The notes below the pieces were generated by a model. That model saw nothing but the letters and a program-made list of their open reading frames with translations. It had not been told where the DNA came from and made no database searches. Positions 43,033-52,136 of a DNA stretch of 64,000 nucleotides are shown in pieces. The position numbers and the translations under genes were made by a program. How positions within the stretch are numbered: the first letter of the stretch is position 1; the number at the start of each line of letters is the position of its first letter. This DNA comes from Paenibacillus sp. J2TS4 (GTDB taxonomy: Bacteria > Bacillota > Bacilli > Paenibacillales > NBRC-103111). The stretch covers positions 124,001 through 188,000 of the forward strand of contig NZ_BOSH01000006.1 of assembly GCF_018403245.1 (NCBI RefSeq). Direction: 5' to 3'.

Positions 43033-45171
43033 CTATTTCTCCGACTTTTTTTGGAGGGCTGCTTTTAATGCATCCCCAAGACTGTTCGATAACGATTCGT
43101 TGTCACTGTATTTTTCTATCAGCTTGCGATCCATCCGCTTCGCGGCCTTGCCTCCGCTGTCACTTAACGCTTCTACGATGTTACAACGACGGCATTGGAC
43201 GTATTTGCCCGATTTCCCATCGTGAATTTCCATCTTCTTATGGCATTGCGGACAGCGCTTGTTGATAAGCTGCGGTTCCGCTGCCCGTCTGTAGCCGCAT
43301 TCTCTTTGCGGGCAGACCAGCATTTTGCCGCGCTTCGTCTTTCTTTCCTCCATATTATGCCCGCATTCCGGACATTTCTTATGGGTCAAATTATGCGGCT
43401 TATATTCGACCGTACTTCTTTTCACTTCGCTTACCATTTGCGTTGTCTGTTTGCGTATGTTTTCAAGGAAGCGTTCCATCTGTCCTTGGCCTTTGGCGAT
43501 TCGCTCCAGCTCTATTTCCCATTGAGCCGTCAGCTCGGGCGAACGTAATTGTTCGGAAGCCAGCTCGATTAACTGCCAGCCTTTTCCTGTCGGGACGAGA
43601 CTGCTGCCCTGGCGTTCGATCGTATCCGTATTCAGCAGCTTCTCAATGATGTCCGCGCGGGTAGCTGGCGTTCCCAGGTTGTGCTTCTCCATTTGCGTAA
43701 GCAAACCGGCTTCTGTGTATCGGGCCGGCGGTTTGGTCAAACGGCTTGTTTCCCGGCAATGCTTGACAGTTACCGTGCCTTGCGGCTTCAAGGACGGAAG
43801 CAGTTGGGTAGACGGTTCGTCGGTTGAGGAATCGTTATCCGCATCCTCCTCGTTGAAGTCGTTCGCTCCGTAGACTTCCTTCCAGCCGACCTCTCTCATT
43901 TGCTTTCCAGTCGCCCAGAACGTCTCTCCCTCGACTTCAATTTGCACTGTCGTCTGGTCATAGCGGCAGGCGGGGTAGAAGAGCGCCAGAAACCGGCGGA
44001 CGATCAGATCATAGAGCTTGCGTTCTTCGTTGGACAGGTTATTCAGCAGCACCGGCTCTTCGGTCGGGATAATCGCATGATGGTCGCTTACTTTACTGTC
44101 ATCTACAATCCTTTTCGTTACAGGAAGAGGCTTCTGCAGCAAAAGGCGTGCCATTGGAGCATAAGGACCAACGGCTACGCTTTGGACTCGGCCTTTTAAG
44201 GTGGGCACCATGTCCTGAGTCAAGTATCTTGAATCGGTTCGTGGGTAAGTGACCAATTTATGCTGCTCGTATAGACGCTGCAGAACGCTGGATGTCTGCT
44301 TCGCGGAAAACCCGTAACGCTTGTTGGCGTCCCGCTGCAGCTCTGTCAAATCATAGGCCAGCGGCTGCGGAATCGTTTTTTCCGATTTTTTGATATGTGC
44401 AATCTTTCCGTTGCGGCCTTTGACCTTGTCGCGAATCGCTTCGGCCTGAGCCCGGTCAAAAATTCGCGGCTCCCCTGAACCCGGCTTTCTCCACTGGCCC
44501 TGAAAGCTGCCAAAATCGGCCTGGACCGTCCAATATTCAACGGGCTGGAATTTACGGATTTCGTTCTCGCGCTGAATGATGGTCGCGAGGGTGGGCGTCT
44601 GAACTCGTCCAGCCGCCAATTGGGCATTGTACTTGCTGGTGAGCGCCCGGGTAATGTTGAGGCCGATCAGCCAGTCCGCCTCGGATCTACAAACCGCCGA
44701 TTGATACAGGCGATTGTAATTCGAGCCCGGCTTCAGTTGGGCGAAGCCGTCCTTGATCGCCCGGTCGGTTTGGGAGGAAATCCACAGCCGTTTGAACGGC
44801 TTTTTCCAGCGGATCATTTCCATAATCCAGCGGGCAACCAGTTCTCCTTCTCTCCCTGCATCGGTGGCGATGACCAGTTCTTTCAAATCATTTCTCTTGC
44901 TGAGCCGCTCGATTGCTTTATATTGATGAGACGTTTCTTTAATGATCTTCAATTTCATTTTGGAAGGAATAATAGGGAGATCTTCCAGCTTCCAGGTAGC
45001 AAATTTGGAGTCGTAATCCTCCGGCTCGGCTAACGTAATAAGGTGGCCCAAAGCCCAGGTAACGACATATTGAGGGCCTTCGTAATGGGATTTATGCTTC
45101 TGGCGGGCACCGAGCACGCGGGCTATTTCTTTGGCCACGCTTGGCTTTTCCGCGAGTACTAACGTTTTCAT
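43033..45171 (-). CDS. topB: DNA topoisomerase III
   Basis: 712 residues. TOPRIM domain with AEKPSVAKEIARVLGA and IATDAGREGELVAR, active-site Tyr in LVTYPRTDSRYLTQD, and C-terminal zinc-ribbon motifs KKCPECGHNMEERK...CPQRECGYR and KRCPQCHKKM...CRRC. It relaxes and decatenates DNA. Length matches Bacillus TopB plus a charged tail. ATG 45171 follows AAGGAGATT. Confidence 0.95.
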   Translation of the reverse strand: MKTLVLAEKPSVAKEIARVLGARQKHKSHYEGPQYVVTWALGHLITLAEPEDYDSKFATWKLEDLPIIPSKMKLKIIKETSHQYKAIERLSKRNDLKELVIATDAGREGELVARWIMEMIRWKKPFKRLWISSQTDRAIKDGFAQLKPGSNYNRLYQSAVCRSEADWLIGLNITRALTSKYNAQLAAGRVQTPTLATIIQRENEIRKFQPVEYWTVQADFGSFQGQWRKPGSGEPRIFDRAQAEAIRDKVKGRNGKIAHIKKSEKTIPQPLAYDLTELQRDANKRYGFSAKQTSSVLQRLYEQHKLVTYPRTDSRYLTQDMVPTLKGRVQSVAVGPYAPMARLLLQKPLPVTKRIVDDSKVSDHHAIIPTEEPVLLNNLSNEERKLYDLIVRRFLALFYPACRYDQTTVQIEVEGETFWATGKQMREVGWKEVYGANDFNEEDADNDSSTDEPSTQLLPSLKPQGTVTVKHCRETSRLTKPPARYTEAGLLTQMEKHNLGTPATRADIIEKLLNTDTIERQGSSLVPTGKGWQLIELASEQLRSPELTAQWEIELERIAKGQGQMERFLENIRKQTTQMVSEVKRSTVEYKPHNLTHKKCPECGHNMEERKTKRGKMLVCPQRECGYRRAAEPQLINKRCPQCHKKMEIHDGKSGKYVQCRRCNIVEALSDSGGKAAKRMDRKLIEKYSDNESLSNSLGDALKAALQKKSEK

Positions 45172-45287
45172 ATTTAATAATCTCCTTGAACGCTTGTTTC
45201 GTATTTCGGCATAATCAACTTCGCTCTGTTAGCCCATTGTATCAAAAGCGATCAACCGGGGACAAGGCGGCTTCATAAAAGGACGAG

Positions 45288-45318
45288 CGGCGTGAGCGGT
45301 ACTTACACGCTCACGCCG
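45288..45318 (-). terminator. strong hairpin after the THUMP methyltransferase gene
   Basis: CGGCGTGAGCG (45288-45298) pairs perfectly with CGCTCACGCCG (45308-45318). The following minus-strand sequence has only a weak T run (CCTTTTATG). Confidence 0.5.
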
Positions 45319-45381
45319 TCTACTTTAGTGTGGGGTCAAGCCACCCTTTTATTAGCCTTATCCTCTCCGTAATGAATCCCT

Positions 45382-46530
45382 TCACTGTTCTTTCGGTTTA
45401 CGAGGGGGGAGCGGGCCGAAGTATTGAAACAGCGTACATTCAATCCGGCCGTTAAACAGCTTGCGGCGTTTAGTTGGTGCTTTGCTCCAATAATGCTCCA
45501 ACTGCTTGGTCGGACTGAGGACAAACGCCGACCAGCTTTCCAGCGTATCAAAGATGGAGCCTAGCTGACGGAGCGTTTTTTCTGCAGCGGAGCGGTCTCC
45601 TAATCTTTCACCGTAAGGAGGGTTGGTGATGAAACACCCGTAGTCTCCTGAGGGGCGGATTTTAGCTACAGGAACAACCTCAAAGCGAATTTCTTTGCCC
45701 AGCCCTGCGCTTTTGGCCGAAGCTTTGGCCACTTCAATAGCGGCGGGATCGATATCCGATCCGCTAATTTGCAGCGGTACATCATCGCGGACCAAATCGT
45801 ATGCTTCATCCCGCGCTTGCTGCCACACATTATCCGGCAGACTCGGCCAGTGCTCGGATGGAAATGAGCGTCGGATTCCCGGCGCAATATTCCATCCGAG
45901 CAGGGCTGCCTCAACCGGGATGGTGCCGGAGCCGCAGAAAGGATCGTACAGCGGCCGCTCCGGTTTCCATCGGCTTAACAGAATCATCGCTGCGGCCAGC
46001 GTCTCCTTGAGCGGCGCTTCGGTGACCAGCTTCCGATACCCCCGCTTATGAAGACTGGGGCCGGTCGTATCTATTGTCAAAGTGGCTACATCGTTCAATA
46101 AAGACACCTCTATGACAAATCGAGGCCCCGTTTCTTCGAACCACTCCTTGCGGTGGCGCTGCTTCATTTTTTCGACAACCGCTTTTTTAACGATTCCTTG
46201 GCAGGCGGGAACGCTCGAAAGCTGTGATTTGTGCGAGCGGCCTTCAACCGGAAATTCGCCGTTGGCTGGAATCCAGTCAGGCAAGTCCAACGCCTTCGTC
46301 CCCTCAAACAGCTCATCAAATGTCGTTGCCTTGAATTCTCCCATGTTGATCAAGATCCGATCGGCCGTACGCAGCCACAAATTGGCCCGGCATATGGCCA
46401 GTTCATCTCCCCGGAACCTGATCCTTCCATTCTCAACCATCATATCTTCATATCCAAGCTCTTTCAGTTCCCGGGCGACAATGGATTCCAAGCCCATTGG
46501 ACAGGTTGCGATCAATTCGATCTCGTCCAC
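45382..46530 (-). CDS. THUMP-domain RNA methyltransferase (YpsC/RlmL-like)
   Basis: 382 residues. Start ELIATCPMGLESIVARELKELG leads the THUMP RNA-binding domain; the methyltransferase domain has PLYDPFCGSGTIPVEAALL, SGSDIDPAAIEVAKASAK and the N6/N2-methyl catalytic motif ITNPPYGERLG. By family it should methylate a guanine in 23S rRNA (as the N-terminal half of RlmL does at G2445). ATG 46530 follows GAGGTGG. Confidence 0.9.
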   Translation of the reverse strand: MDEIELIATCPMGLESIVARELKELGYEDMMVENGRIRFRGDELAICRANLWLRTADRILINMGEFKATTFDELFEGTKALDLPDWIPANGEFPVEGRSHKSQLSSVPACQGIVKKAVVEKMKQRHRKEWFEETGPRFVIEVSLLNDVATLTIDTTGPSLHKRGYRKLVTEAPLKETLAAAMILLSRWKPERPLYDPFCGSGTIPVEAALLGWNIAPGIRRSFPSEHWPSLPDNVWQQARDEAYDLVRDDVPLQISGSDIDPAAIEVAKASAKSAGLGKEIRFEVVPVAKIRPSGDYGCFITNPPYGERLGDRSAAEKTLRQLGSIFDTLESWSAFVLSPTKQLEHYWSKAPTKRRKLFNGRIECTLFQYFGPLPPRKPKEQ

Positions 46531-46649
46531 CTCATTTACGATGCATTTCTAATGTATTGTTCTTGTTAGAAAAAAACCATACAATATTTAAGTATAGGCT
46601 AATCTAGCCATGGAGACAAATGCGGTTAAAGGAAAAGGAGGAAGGACGA

Positions 46650-47285
46650 ATGAGTCAATCGAATGAAGAGCGGTATGCGGAATCTTTGCTAGCCGAAGAT
46701 GCGGATTTGCAAAGGGTCATGGAGGGAATCCGCCAGCACGATATGCCCGAAATTTCTATTGCTCCCGGGTACGGCAAACTGCTTACATTGCTGGTTCGAA
46801 TGACGGGGGCACACCGTATTCTTGAAATCGGTGCGTTGGGCGGATACAGCGGGATCTGCCTGGCCCGAGGGCTCAGTGAGGAAGGAAAGCTGACCTCGCT
46901 GGAGCTTAAACCGGAGTATGCCGAATTGGCCAAGCATCATCTGACGGAAGCCGGACTGGGAAATAAAGTAGAGTACCGGATCGGAGAAGCGCTCGTTTCC
47001 CTGGAGCAGCTGGCAGCGGAGGGACGCATCTTCGATTTCTTCTTTATTGACGCGGATAAAGGGAATTATCCGGCTTATCTGGAGTGGGCGATAAAGCTGG
47101 CCAGTCCGGGGGCGATCATCGTCGGTGATAATGCGTTCATGCGGGGAAAAACGATTAATCCGGAGCAAAAGGGGAACTCCGTCCGAATGATCAGACAATT
47201 TAATGAACAGATGACATCCGATGAACGACTCGAAGGAGTTCTCCTCCCAGCTTATGACGGCATGGCGATAGCCAGGGTAAAATAG
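46650..47285 (+). CDS. SAM-dependent O-methyltransferase (family 3)
   Basis: 211 residues with SAM-binding LEIGALGGYSGICLARGL, TSLELKPEYAELAK, the metal-site motif DFFFIDADKGNYPAYLEWA and GAIIVGDNAFMRGK. These are features of the caffeoyl-CoA/catechol O-methyltransferase-like enzymes. In Bacilli a relative (TrmR) methylates 5-hydroxyuridine of tRNA, a possible role here. ATG 46650 follows AAGGAGGAAG; the in-frame start at 46620 lacks a site. Confidence 0.88.
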   Translation: MSQSNEERYAESLLAEDADLQRVMEGIRQHDMPEISIAPGYGKLLTLLVRMTGAHRILEIGALGGYSGICLARGLSEEGKLTSLELKPEYAELAKHHLTEAGLGNKVEYRIGEALVSLEQLAAEGRIFDFFFIDADKGNYPAYLEWAIKLASPGAIIVGDNAFMRGKTINPEQKGNSVRMIRQFNEQMTSDERLEGVLLPAYDGMAIARVK

Positions 47286-47358
47286 CAGAGACCCTGGTTA
47301 TCAGTAAAGGATCAGATATCCTTATAAGCTTATTGCTCCAGTCTTCCTTGAATTGAAG

Positions 47359-47395
47359 GTGGCGCTGGCAGAGTGCGGGGAACTTCCAGCGCCAC
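47359..47395. terminator. hairpin between convergent genes
   Basis: GTGGCGCTGG (47359-47368) pairs with CCAGCGCCAC (47386-47395). T runs are weak on both sides; likely a shared terminator. Confidence 0.5.
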
Positions 47396-47410
47396 TTCTC
47401 CAAAATAGAG

Positions 47411-47563
47411 CTAAGGTTGCACAACCGGCTGTAGTTTATAAGGCTTTATCTCAAGCAGCGTTCCATGGTCCGGGACCGGCGCCGGTTGAATCAAGCTGAT
47501 ATAGAACAATAATAATTCGGCGCAAAGAAAGGCCATGAAGATTCTTTTTACGTTTATCTTCAT
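47411..47563 (-). CDS. 50-residue membrane-anchored hypothetical peptide
   Basis: ATG 47563 follows AAGGGG at ten bases. Product: basic start MKINVKRIF, one hydrophobic helix (about 9-24) and a proline-rich tail (PAPVPDHG...LQPVVQP). It may be a small exported or membrane protein. I do not recognise it; support is the ribosome site and the sensible topology. Confidence 0.42.
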   Translation of the reverse strand: MKINVKRIFMAFLCAELLLFYISLIQPAPVPDHGTLLEIKPYKLQPVVQP

Positions 47564-47776
47564 TATGTGGTTACCCCTTCCTATCCCTTTATAAATTCTC
47601 TTACTTACATAGACAGATTTAAAATCGATTTCGTTTCATAATTTCACAAAAACATTTAAAATTTTTTTGAAAAAATAGGAATTGTCATTAAATCGTCAAA
47701 TTTTACCTGTTTTAGCTCGGGGAATTTGGATAAGCTAACTGGTTTTTGTACAGCCGTTGGAAACATCAGGGCGGAG

Positions 47777-47820
47777 AAAAAGGCCCCCTTGTGACGAGGA
47801 TTTCCTCGCTCGAAGGGGGC
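47777..47820 (-). terminator. terminator of the MFS gene
   Basis: On the minus strand GCCCCCTT (47820-47813) pairs with AAGGGGGC (47790-47783), with an inner CGAGGAAATCCTCG hairpin, followed by TTTTT. Upstream bases 47564-47776 are AT-rich and hold no gene. Confidence 0.8.
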
Positions 47821-47828
47821 TTAGCTTA

Positions 47829-49076
47829 TTAGCCAGAGTCGCTCTCGGCGGTTTTCTCTTTTCCAATCAAAGTCTTTCGTACCCAGAGAACGTTCAGCAG
47901 GAGCAGAACGGCAGAGATGATAAAAACCCCGCGGATGGTGATAGTGGCGGTTAGAACACCGCCGGTAATCGGCCCGATCAGATTGCCTAGACTTAATGTG
48001 CTCGTATTAAAGCTGTAAGCACGGCTTTCCATGCCGTCGGGAGTATATTGACGGATAAGGGCATTAACAGAGGGAAGTAATCCGCCCATAAAAATTCCTA
48101 GAAAAAACCGTGAAACTAATAGCTGCCATACATTCGTTACCAATGCCTGTGGAATACAGGCAATCGCAGAGCCGATGAGGCAAATGCTCAATATTTTCTC
48201 CGAGCCTAGCCGATCTCCCCAACGACCGAGAATAGGAGAAGAGATCATATTGGAGAAGCCGTTGACCGAACCGACCATACCGGCCAGAAAGGCCAGCATT
48301 TCTGTCCGACCGTACAATTCCTGGACATACAGCGGCATTTGCGGCATCGGGCCGAGCAGTGCGAACTGGATGAGGAAGGTGACGCAGAAGAGAGCGGGAA
48401 GCTGAGGGATTTTTCCTAATTGTTTGAGTCCTGTCAATATGGAAATTTTGGGCTGAATCCTGGCTTCCGCTTTGTTGAAATCTTCTTTCAGAAGAAGGGC
48501 GGCCAGCAGGGAGGCAAAGAATAATAAAGCTCCCGTAATATAAAAAATAGGACGATACCCCATCGATGACGCCATCAATCCTCCGAGCAAAGGCCCTAGA
48601 ATCGTTCCCGCCATACCGCCGGATTGCACCATTCCCATAGCAAAACCAATTCTATCTTTCGGAGTGTTTGCTGATACAAGAGCTATTGCAGCAGGGACAA
48701 ATCCAGAAATCGTTCCGTTCAGCAATCTTAACAGCAGCAAGTGCCAAGCGCTCTGGGCAAATCCCATCAAAGTCATAACAATAGCCATTCCGAAACCGGA
48801 GCGGAGCAGCATCATTTTTCGCCCGTAACGGTCCGCCAATCCTCCCCAGATCGGCTGGAAAAAGAAGGAGGTCACGAAGTTCCCGGCAAATATGATCCCC
48901 GCCCAAAAAGAAAGCTGTCCCGGATCCGACATTCCCAATTCTTGGAGATAAAGAGGCAAAAAAGGAATGATCATCGTCATTCCCGCCATAACAAAAAATT
49001 GTCCGAACCAAAGGACAAGTAGGTTAATCCGCCATCTTTCCAACAGAAGCCGCCTCTTTTCTGTCCATGCTTTCAC
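47829..49076 (-). CDS. MFS drug-efflux type transporter (12 helices)
   Basis: 415 residues. Major-facilitator motif A is in WGGLADRYGRKMMLLRSGFG, a related loop in LGRWGDRLGSEKILS, and motif C in GMAGTILGPLLGGL, the antiporter signature of multidrug exporters. Proton-driven export of drugs is likely; substrate unknown. It stands alone with its own terminator. Start GTG 49076. Confidence 0.88.
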   Translation of the reverse strand: MKAWTEKRRLLLERWRINLLVLWFGQFFVMAGMTMIIPFLPLYLQELGMSDPGQLSFWAGIIFAGNFVTSFFFQPIWGGLADRYGRKMMLLRSGFGMAIVMTLMGFAQSAWHLLLLRLLNGTISGFVPAAIALVSANTPKDRIGFAMGMVQSGGMAGTILGPLLGGLMASSMGYRPIFYITGALLFFASLLAALLLKEDFNKAEARIQPKISILTGLKQLGKIPQLPALFCVTFLIQFALLGPMPQMPLYVQELYGRTEMLAFLAGMVGSVNGFSNMISSPILGRWGDRLGSEKILSICLIGSAIACIPQALVTNVWQLLVSRFFLGIFMGGLLPSVNALIRQYTPDGMESRAYSFNTSTLSLGNLIGPITGGVLTATITIRGVFIISAVLLLLNVLWVRKTLIGKEKTAESDSG

Positions 49077-49198
49077 TGAATTATAATTATACCAGAAAAG
49101 AGTAAATCATATGAAACGTCAAGTCTCGGGGAATGAGCGAGGAATATTGAGGGAATAGTAAGCTCTGGACAAATATCCCTTGAAAAGGAGTGCTCATC

Positions 49199-50248
49199 AT
49201 GCCATTTGGCGCACATGAAACAATGGAAGCCCATGAGATGCTGAATGAAAAGGTAAATCTGATCAATCATTTCTCCCTATATGCAGAACAATGTCAGGAT
49301 CAACGGCTTCGGCAAATGCTTCAGACTCATCTGAACACGGCGATTCGCCATTACGATCAGCTGGTCGCGTATACCCACGATTATTCCGCGGCATCGGGCG
49401 GACCGCAGGTCTACGGAATGCCGCCGTCGTCTCCACAGCAAGTCAAATACGGGCTGCATCAGCCCATGCCGCAAATTCCGCAAATGCAGGGGCGTCTGAA
49501 CGATAGTCAAATTCTGTTAGCCATGCTGTCTTTTCATAAACAGTCGGCCAAGTCACAAATGGCGGCATCCTTGGAATGCGCGGACCCCAATCTGCGTCAG
49601 ATGCTTGTAGATGGGGCGGTGACTTGCTCGAATCAGGCTTATGAAGTTTTCCTGTTCATGAATGAGCAGGGACAATATCAGGTACCGACCATCCATGATC
49701 ATACTGCCAAAACTTTCCTGCACAGCTACAAGCCGATGGAAATGGGCGGGTATCCAGGCCAACCGGCGGGTGCCACACTTTCGAGCGAATACAGCTCGTA
49801 CAATCCCTATAATCAGCCGGGCATGTCGGCTAATTCCAGCATGTATTCATCGTCGTTCCAGTCAAACCAGACCAACCATTCAACCCCCGGTTCAGGGATG
49901 AGCCGTTATGGGCAAAATAGCAGTGGAATGGGCTTCCAGTCCATGACTGCTGGGGGATCTGCTGCGAGGTCAACCGGTTCGATATCGGAACAGGGGTATT
50001 CTTCGATGACCTCAAGAGCGGCGTCAGGGGCAGGAGCTTCCATGACTTCAGGAGCCATGACTTCGGGATCGTCTGCGATCTCCGGTTCGTCTTCGGGGAC
50101 GGCTCCATCCTCTTCTTCGTCTGCAGTTGGAGCTTCCGCAGCCGGGGGCGGGGCGTCTTCGGCAGCGCAGCACAACGGTTCTGCCATGAGCTCTATATCA
50201 TCGGCAAGCCTCTCCGAAACGGAGGATTCCGCAGGAAACCAAAGTTAG
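49199..50248 (+). CDS. CotF-domain spore coat protein with a long serine-rich tail
   Basis: 349 residues. The N-terminal 170 residues are two helical halves with EMLNEKVNLINHFSLYAEQC and later SQILLAMLSFHKQSAKSQMA and AVTCSNQAYEVFLFM, fitting the ferritin-like CotF coat fold. From about residue 190 the sequence is low-complexity Ser/Gly/Ala/Met. Coat F proteins assemble in the spore coat. ATG 49199 follows AAAAGGAG; an in-frame TTG at 49190 is in that site. The tail length is unusual for the family. Confidence 0.82.
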   Translation: MPFGAHETMEAHEMLNEKVNLINHFSLYAEQCQDQRLRQMLQTHLNTAIRHYDQLVAYTHDYSAASGGPQVYGMPPSSPQQVKYGLHQPMPQIPQMQGRLNDSQILLAMLSFHKQSAKSQMAASLECADPNLRQMLVDGAVTCSNQAYEVFLFMNEQGQYQVPTIHDHTAKTFLHSYKPMEMGGYPGQPAGATLSSEYSSYNPYNQPGMSANSSMYSSSFQSNQTNHSTPGSGMSRYGQNSSGMGFQSMTAGGSAARSTGSISEQGYSSMTSRAASGAGASMTSGAMTSGSSAISGSSSGTAPSSSSSAVGASAAGGGASSAAQHNGSAMSSISSASLSETEDSAGNQS

Positions 50249-50271
50249 CTTTTAAGATGAAATTAAGAATC

Positions 50272-50317
50272 ATAGGCTCCCTCTTCGCTCGATGCGAAGT
50301 GAGGGAGCCTATTTTTT
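50272..50317 (+). terminator. terminator of the CotF-domain gene
   Basis: ATAGGCTCCCTC (50272-50283) pairs with GAGGGAGCCTAT (50301-50312), with inner TTCGC/GCGAA, then six Ts. It may also serve the convergent ABC operon. Confidence 0.85.
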
Positions 50318-50331
50318 GACCACAAGTATAA

Positions 50332-51303
50332 TTAATAAACCCTATGGATGACTTCTTCAAAATCCGGCTCTTCCATATGAACATCGTCGACTTCTCCCCA
50401 ATGATTCAGAATCCGGAGGACGTCCATGGCGGTCGTTTCCTGCCGATTACATTGCACCGTAAGGGATGATCCTTCCCGCTCGACGATAGTAAAGGGCAAG
50501 TCAGCATCGGGGTCGTTCTGTTTATAAGAACGGCGATAGCTTACTTTAATGATAGTAGGAAGCCCGATTCGCTCGCGGAGCTCCTGAATACTCCCATTAT
50601 AGGCGATCGTTCCGTGATTGATCACGATCACTCGCTGGCAGAGCTGTTCAATATCGTCCATATCATGAGTGGTGAGCAGAATGGTCTTGTTCAGTTCCCG
50701 ATTAATTTTCGCCAGAAATTGCCGTATATTGCGTTTGGCAATGACATCGAGTCCGATGGTCGGTTCATCCAGAAATAGGATATCCGGGTCATGGAGCATG
50801 GAAGCCGCCAGATCGGCCCGCATTCTTTGCCCCAGGGACAGCTTGCGGACGGGGGTGGCGATAAACTCATCCAGCCCGAGGATTTCCCTTAACGGGGCAA
50901 GTCGGGATTCTTTAAGCCGGTGATCGATTTTATACATGGCCGCCAGGATTTCGAAAGAGTCTTTTACCGGAAGGTCCCACCATAGCTGCGTCCGCTGTCC
51001 GAAAACAACTCCCAAATGGCGGACGACTTCTCTGCGGTGCTTTTGCGGGCTCAGCCCGAAAATCCTCACTTCTCCAGAAGAAGGATGAAGGATGCCGGTC
51101 AGCATTTTGATCGTTGTTGATTTGCCTGCTCCGTTCGGGCCGATATATCCGATGAAATCTCCTCTGTCCACCTGGAAGCTGATGTCCTTCACGGCGAATT
51201 TTTCGATGGACTCCCGGGATAACAGACTGCGGATGCCTTGAAAGCGGCCTTCCTTAACGACAGGAATTTTGAAGCTTTTACTGATCCTCTCTACCTCAAT
51301 CAT
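50332..51303 (-). CDS. ABC-2 type exporter ATPase
   Basis: 323 residues. Walker A GYIGPNGAGKSTTIKMLTGIL, Q-loop VVFGQRTQLWWDLPV, signature LSLGQRMRADLAASML, Walker B ILFLDEPTIGLDVIAK. The QRTQLWWDLP stretch is typical of ATPases paired with two ABC-2 permeases of unknown cargo (COG4586 type). ATG 51303 is seven bases after AAGGGG; ATG 51309 abuts it. It is the last of three genes. Confidence 0.9.
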   Translation of the reverse strand: MIEVERISKSFKIPVVKEGRFQGIRSLLSRESIEKFAVKDISFQVDRGDFIGYIGPNGAGKSTTIKMLTGILHPSSGEVRIFGLSPQKHRREVVRHLGVVFGQRTQLWWDLPVKDSFEILAAMYKIDHRLKESRLAPLREILGLDEFIATPVRKLSLGQRMRADLAASMLHDPDILFLDEPTIGLDVIAKRNIRQFLAKINRELNKTILLTTHDMDDIEQLCQRVIVINHGTIAYNGSIQELRERIGLPTIIKVSYRRSYKQNDPDADLPFTIVEREGSSLTVQCNRQETTAMDVLRILNHWGEVDDVHMEEPDFEEVIHRVY

Positions 51304-51348
51304 GGTCATGCCCCTTCCGTGTTGATTTCTTCTTCAGTTCTCAAGTTT

Positions 51349-52134
51349 CTAGCTGCCGGTGCTCTGGTATTTGGATAGCCCTACTCGCCACAAGCGGAGG
51401 CCGAGCCATAGAAACAAGGCCGCGAGTGAGGTCGTCAGAATCAACAGCCATGGCCCGAATTGTCCCCTCAGAATATACAAGGCGGGGACATAGTTGACCA
51501 GACCGACCGGCAGAATCGACACAAGGAGGAGCTGCAGCCATTTTGGATAGAGCAGGAGAGGGTAACGGGCAGCTGTATGCGTAGCATCTTCTGTGATGTT
51601 CTGCAAGTCGCGGACCCGGGTAATCCAGAAGCCGGAAGTAGCCGATACCAGGCCGATGGTAAATAAGACGACCGCCCCGCTCACGATGATAACAATAGTC
51701 AGGGGAATGGCCGTAAGGGTCATTTGACCGGAAGCCATCAATCCTTGGATACAAATAATCAGGATAATAGAGCCTTGCAGAAATTCCCCAAGCAGAATCG
51801 TAAAGTTCTGCGTCATTAACGCCAGCAGAATGGGAATGGGACGGATCAGCAACTGGTCGAGCTCTCCGTTAACAAGATAGCGCTCAATATGATGCACATC
51901 GCTCGCCAGACTCCGATAGATGGAGCGGGACAGGATGAGAACCGAATACAAATATCCGACCTCATATAAGCTCCAGCCTTTAATATGGCCGAACTTGCTC
52001 AGCAGGATCGCAATCAGCAGAAATTCTACGATGTTGATAAAAGCGGCCATAACCGAGGAGAAAATAAAGTTAAACTTGTACTGCATCCGGCTGCGAATGC
52101 TGGCCCGGATAAGAATCCCGTATAGCTTGAGCAT
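51349..52134 (-). CDS. ABC-2 type permease subunit
   Basis: 261 residues with six hydrophobic segments; RSRMQYKFNFIFSSVMAAFINI at the start and VNGELDQLLIRPIPILLALM in the first cytoplasmic region fit the COG3694 permeases. ATG 52134 is six bases after GGGAGG, and ATG 52140 is an alternative overlapping the previous stop (ATGA). Partner of the genes on both sides. Confidence 0.85.
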   Translation of the reverse strand: MLKLYGILIRASIRSRMQYKFNFIFSSVMAAFINIVEFLLIAILLSKFGHIKGWSLYEVGYLYSVLILSRSIYRSLASDVHHIERYLVNGELDQLLIRPIPILLALMTQNFTILLGEFLQGSIILIICIQGLMASGQMTLTAIPLTIVIIVSGAVVLFTIGLVSATSGFWITRVRDLQNITEDATHTAARYPLLLYPKWLQLLLVSILPVGLVNYVPALYILRGQFGPWLLILTTSLAALFLWLGLRLWRVGLSKYQSTGS

Positions 52135-52136
52135 GC

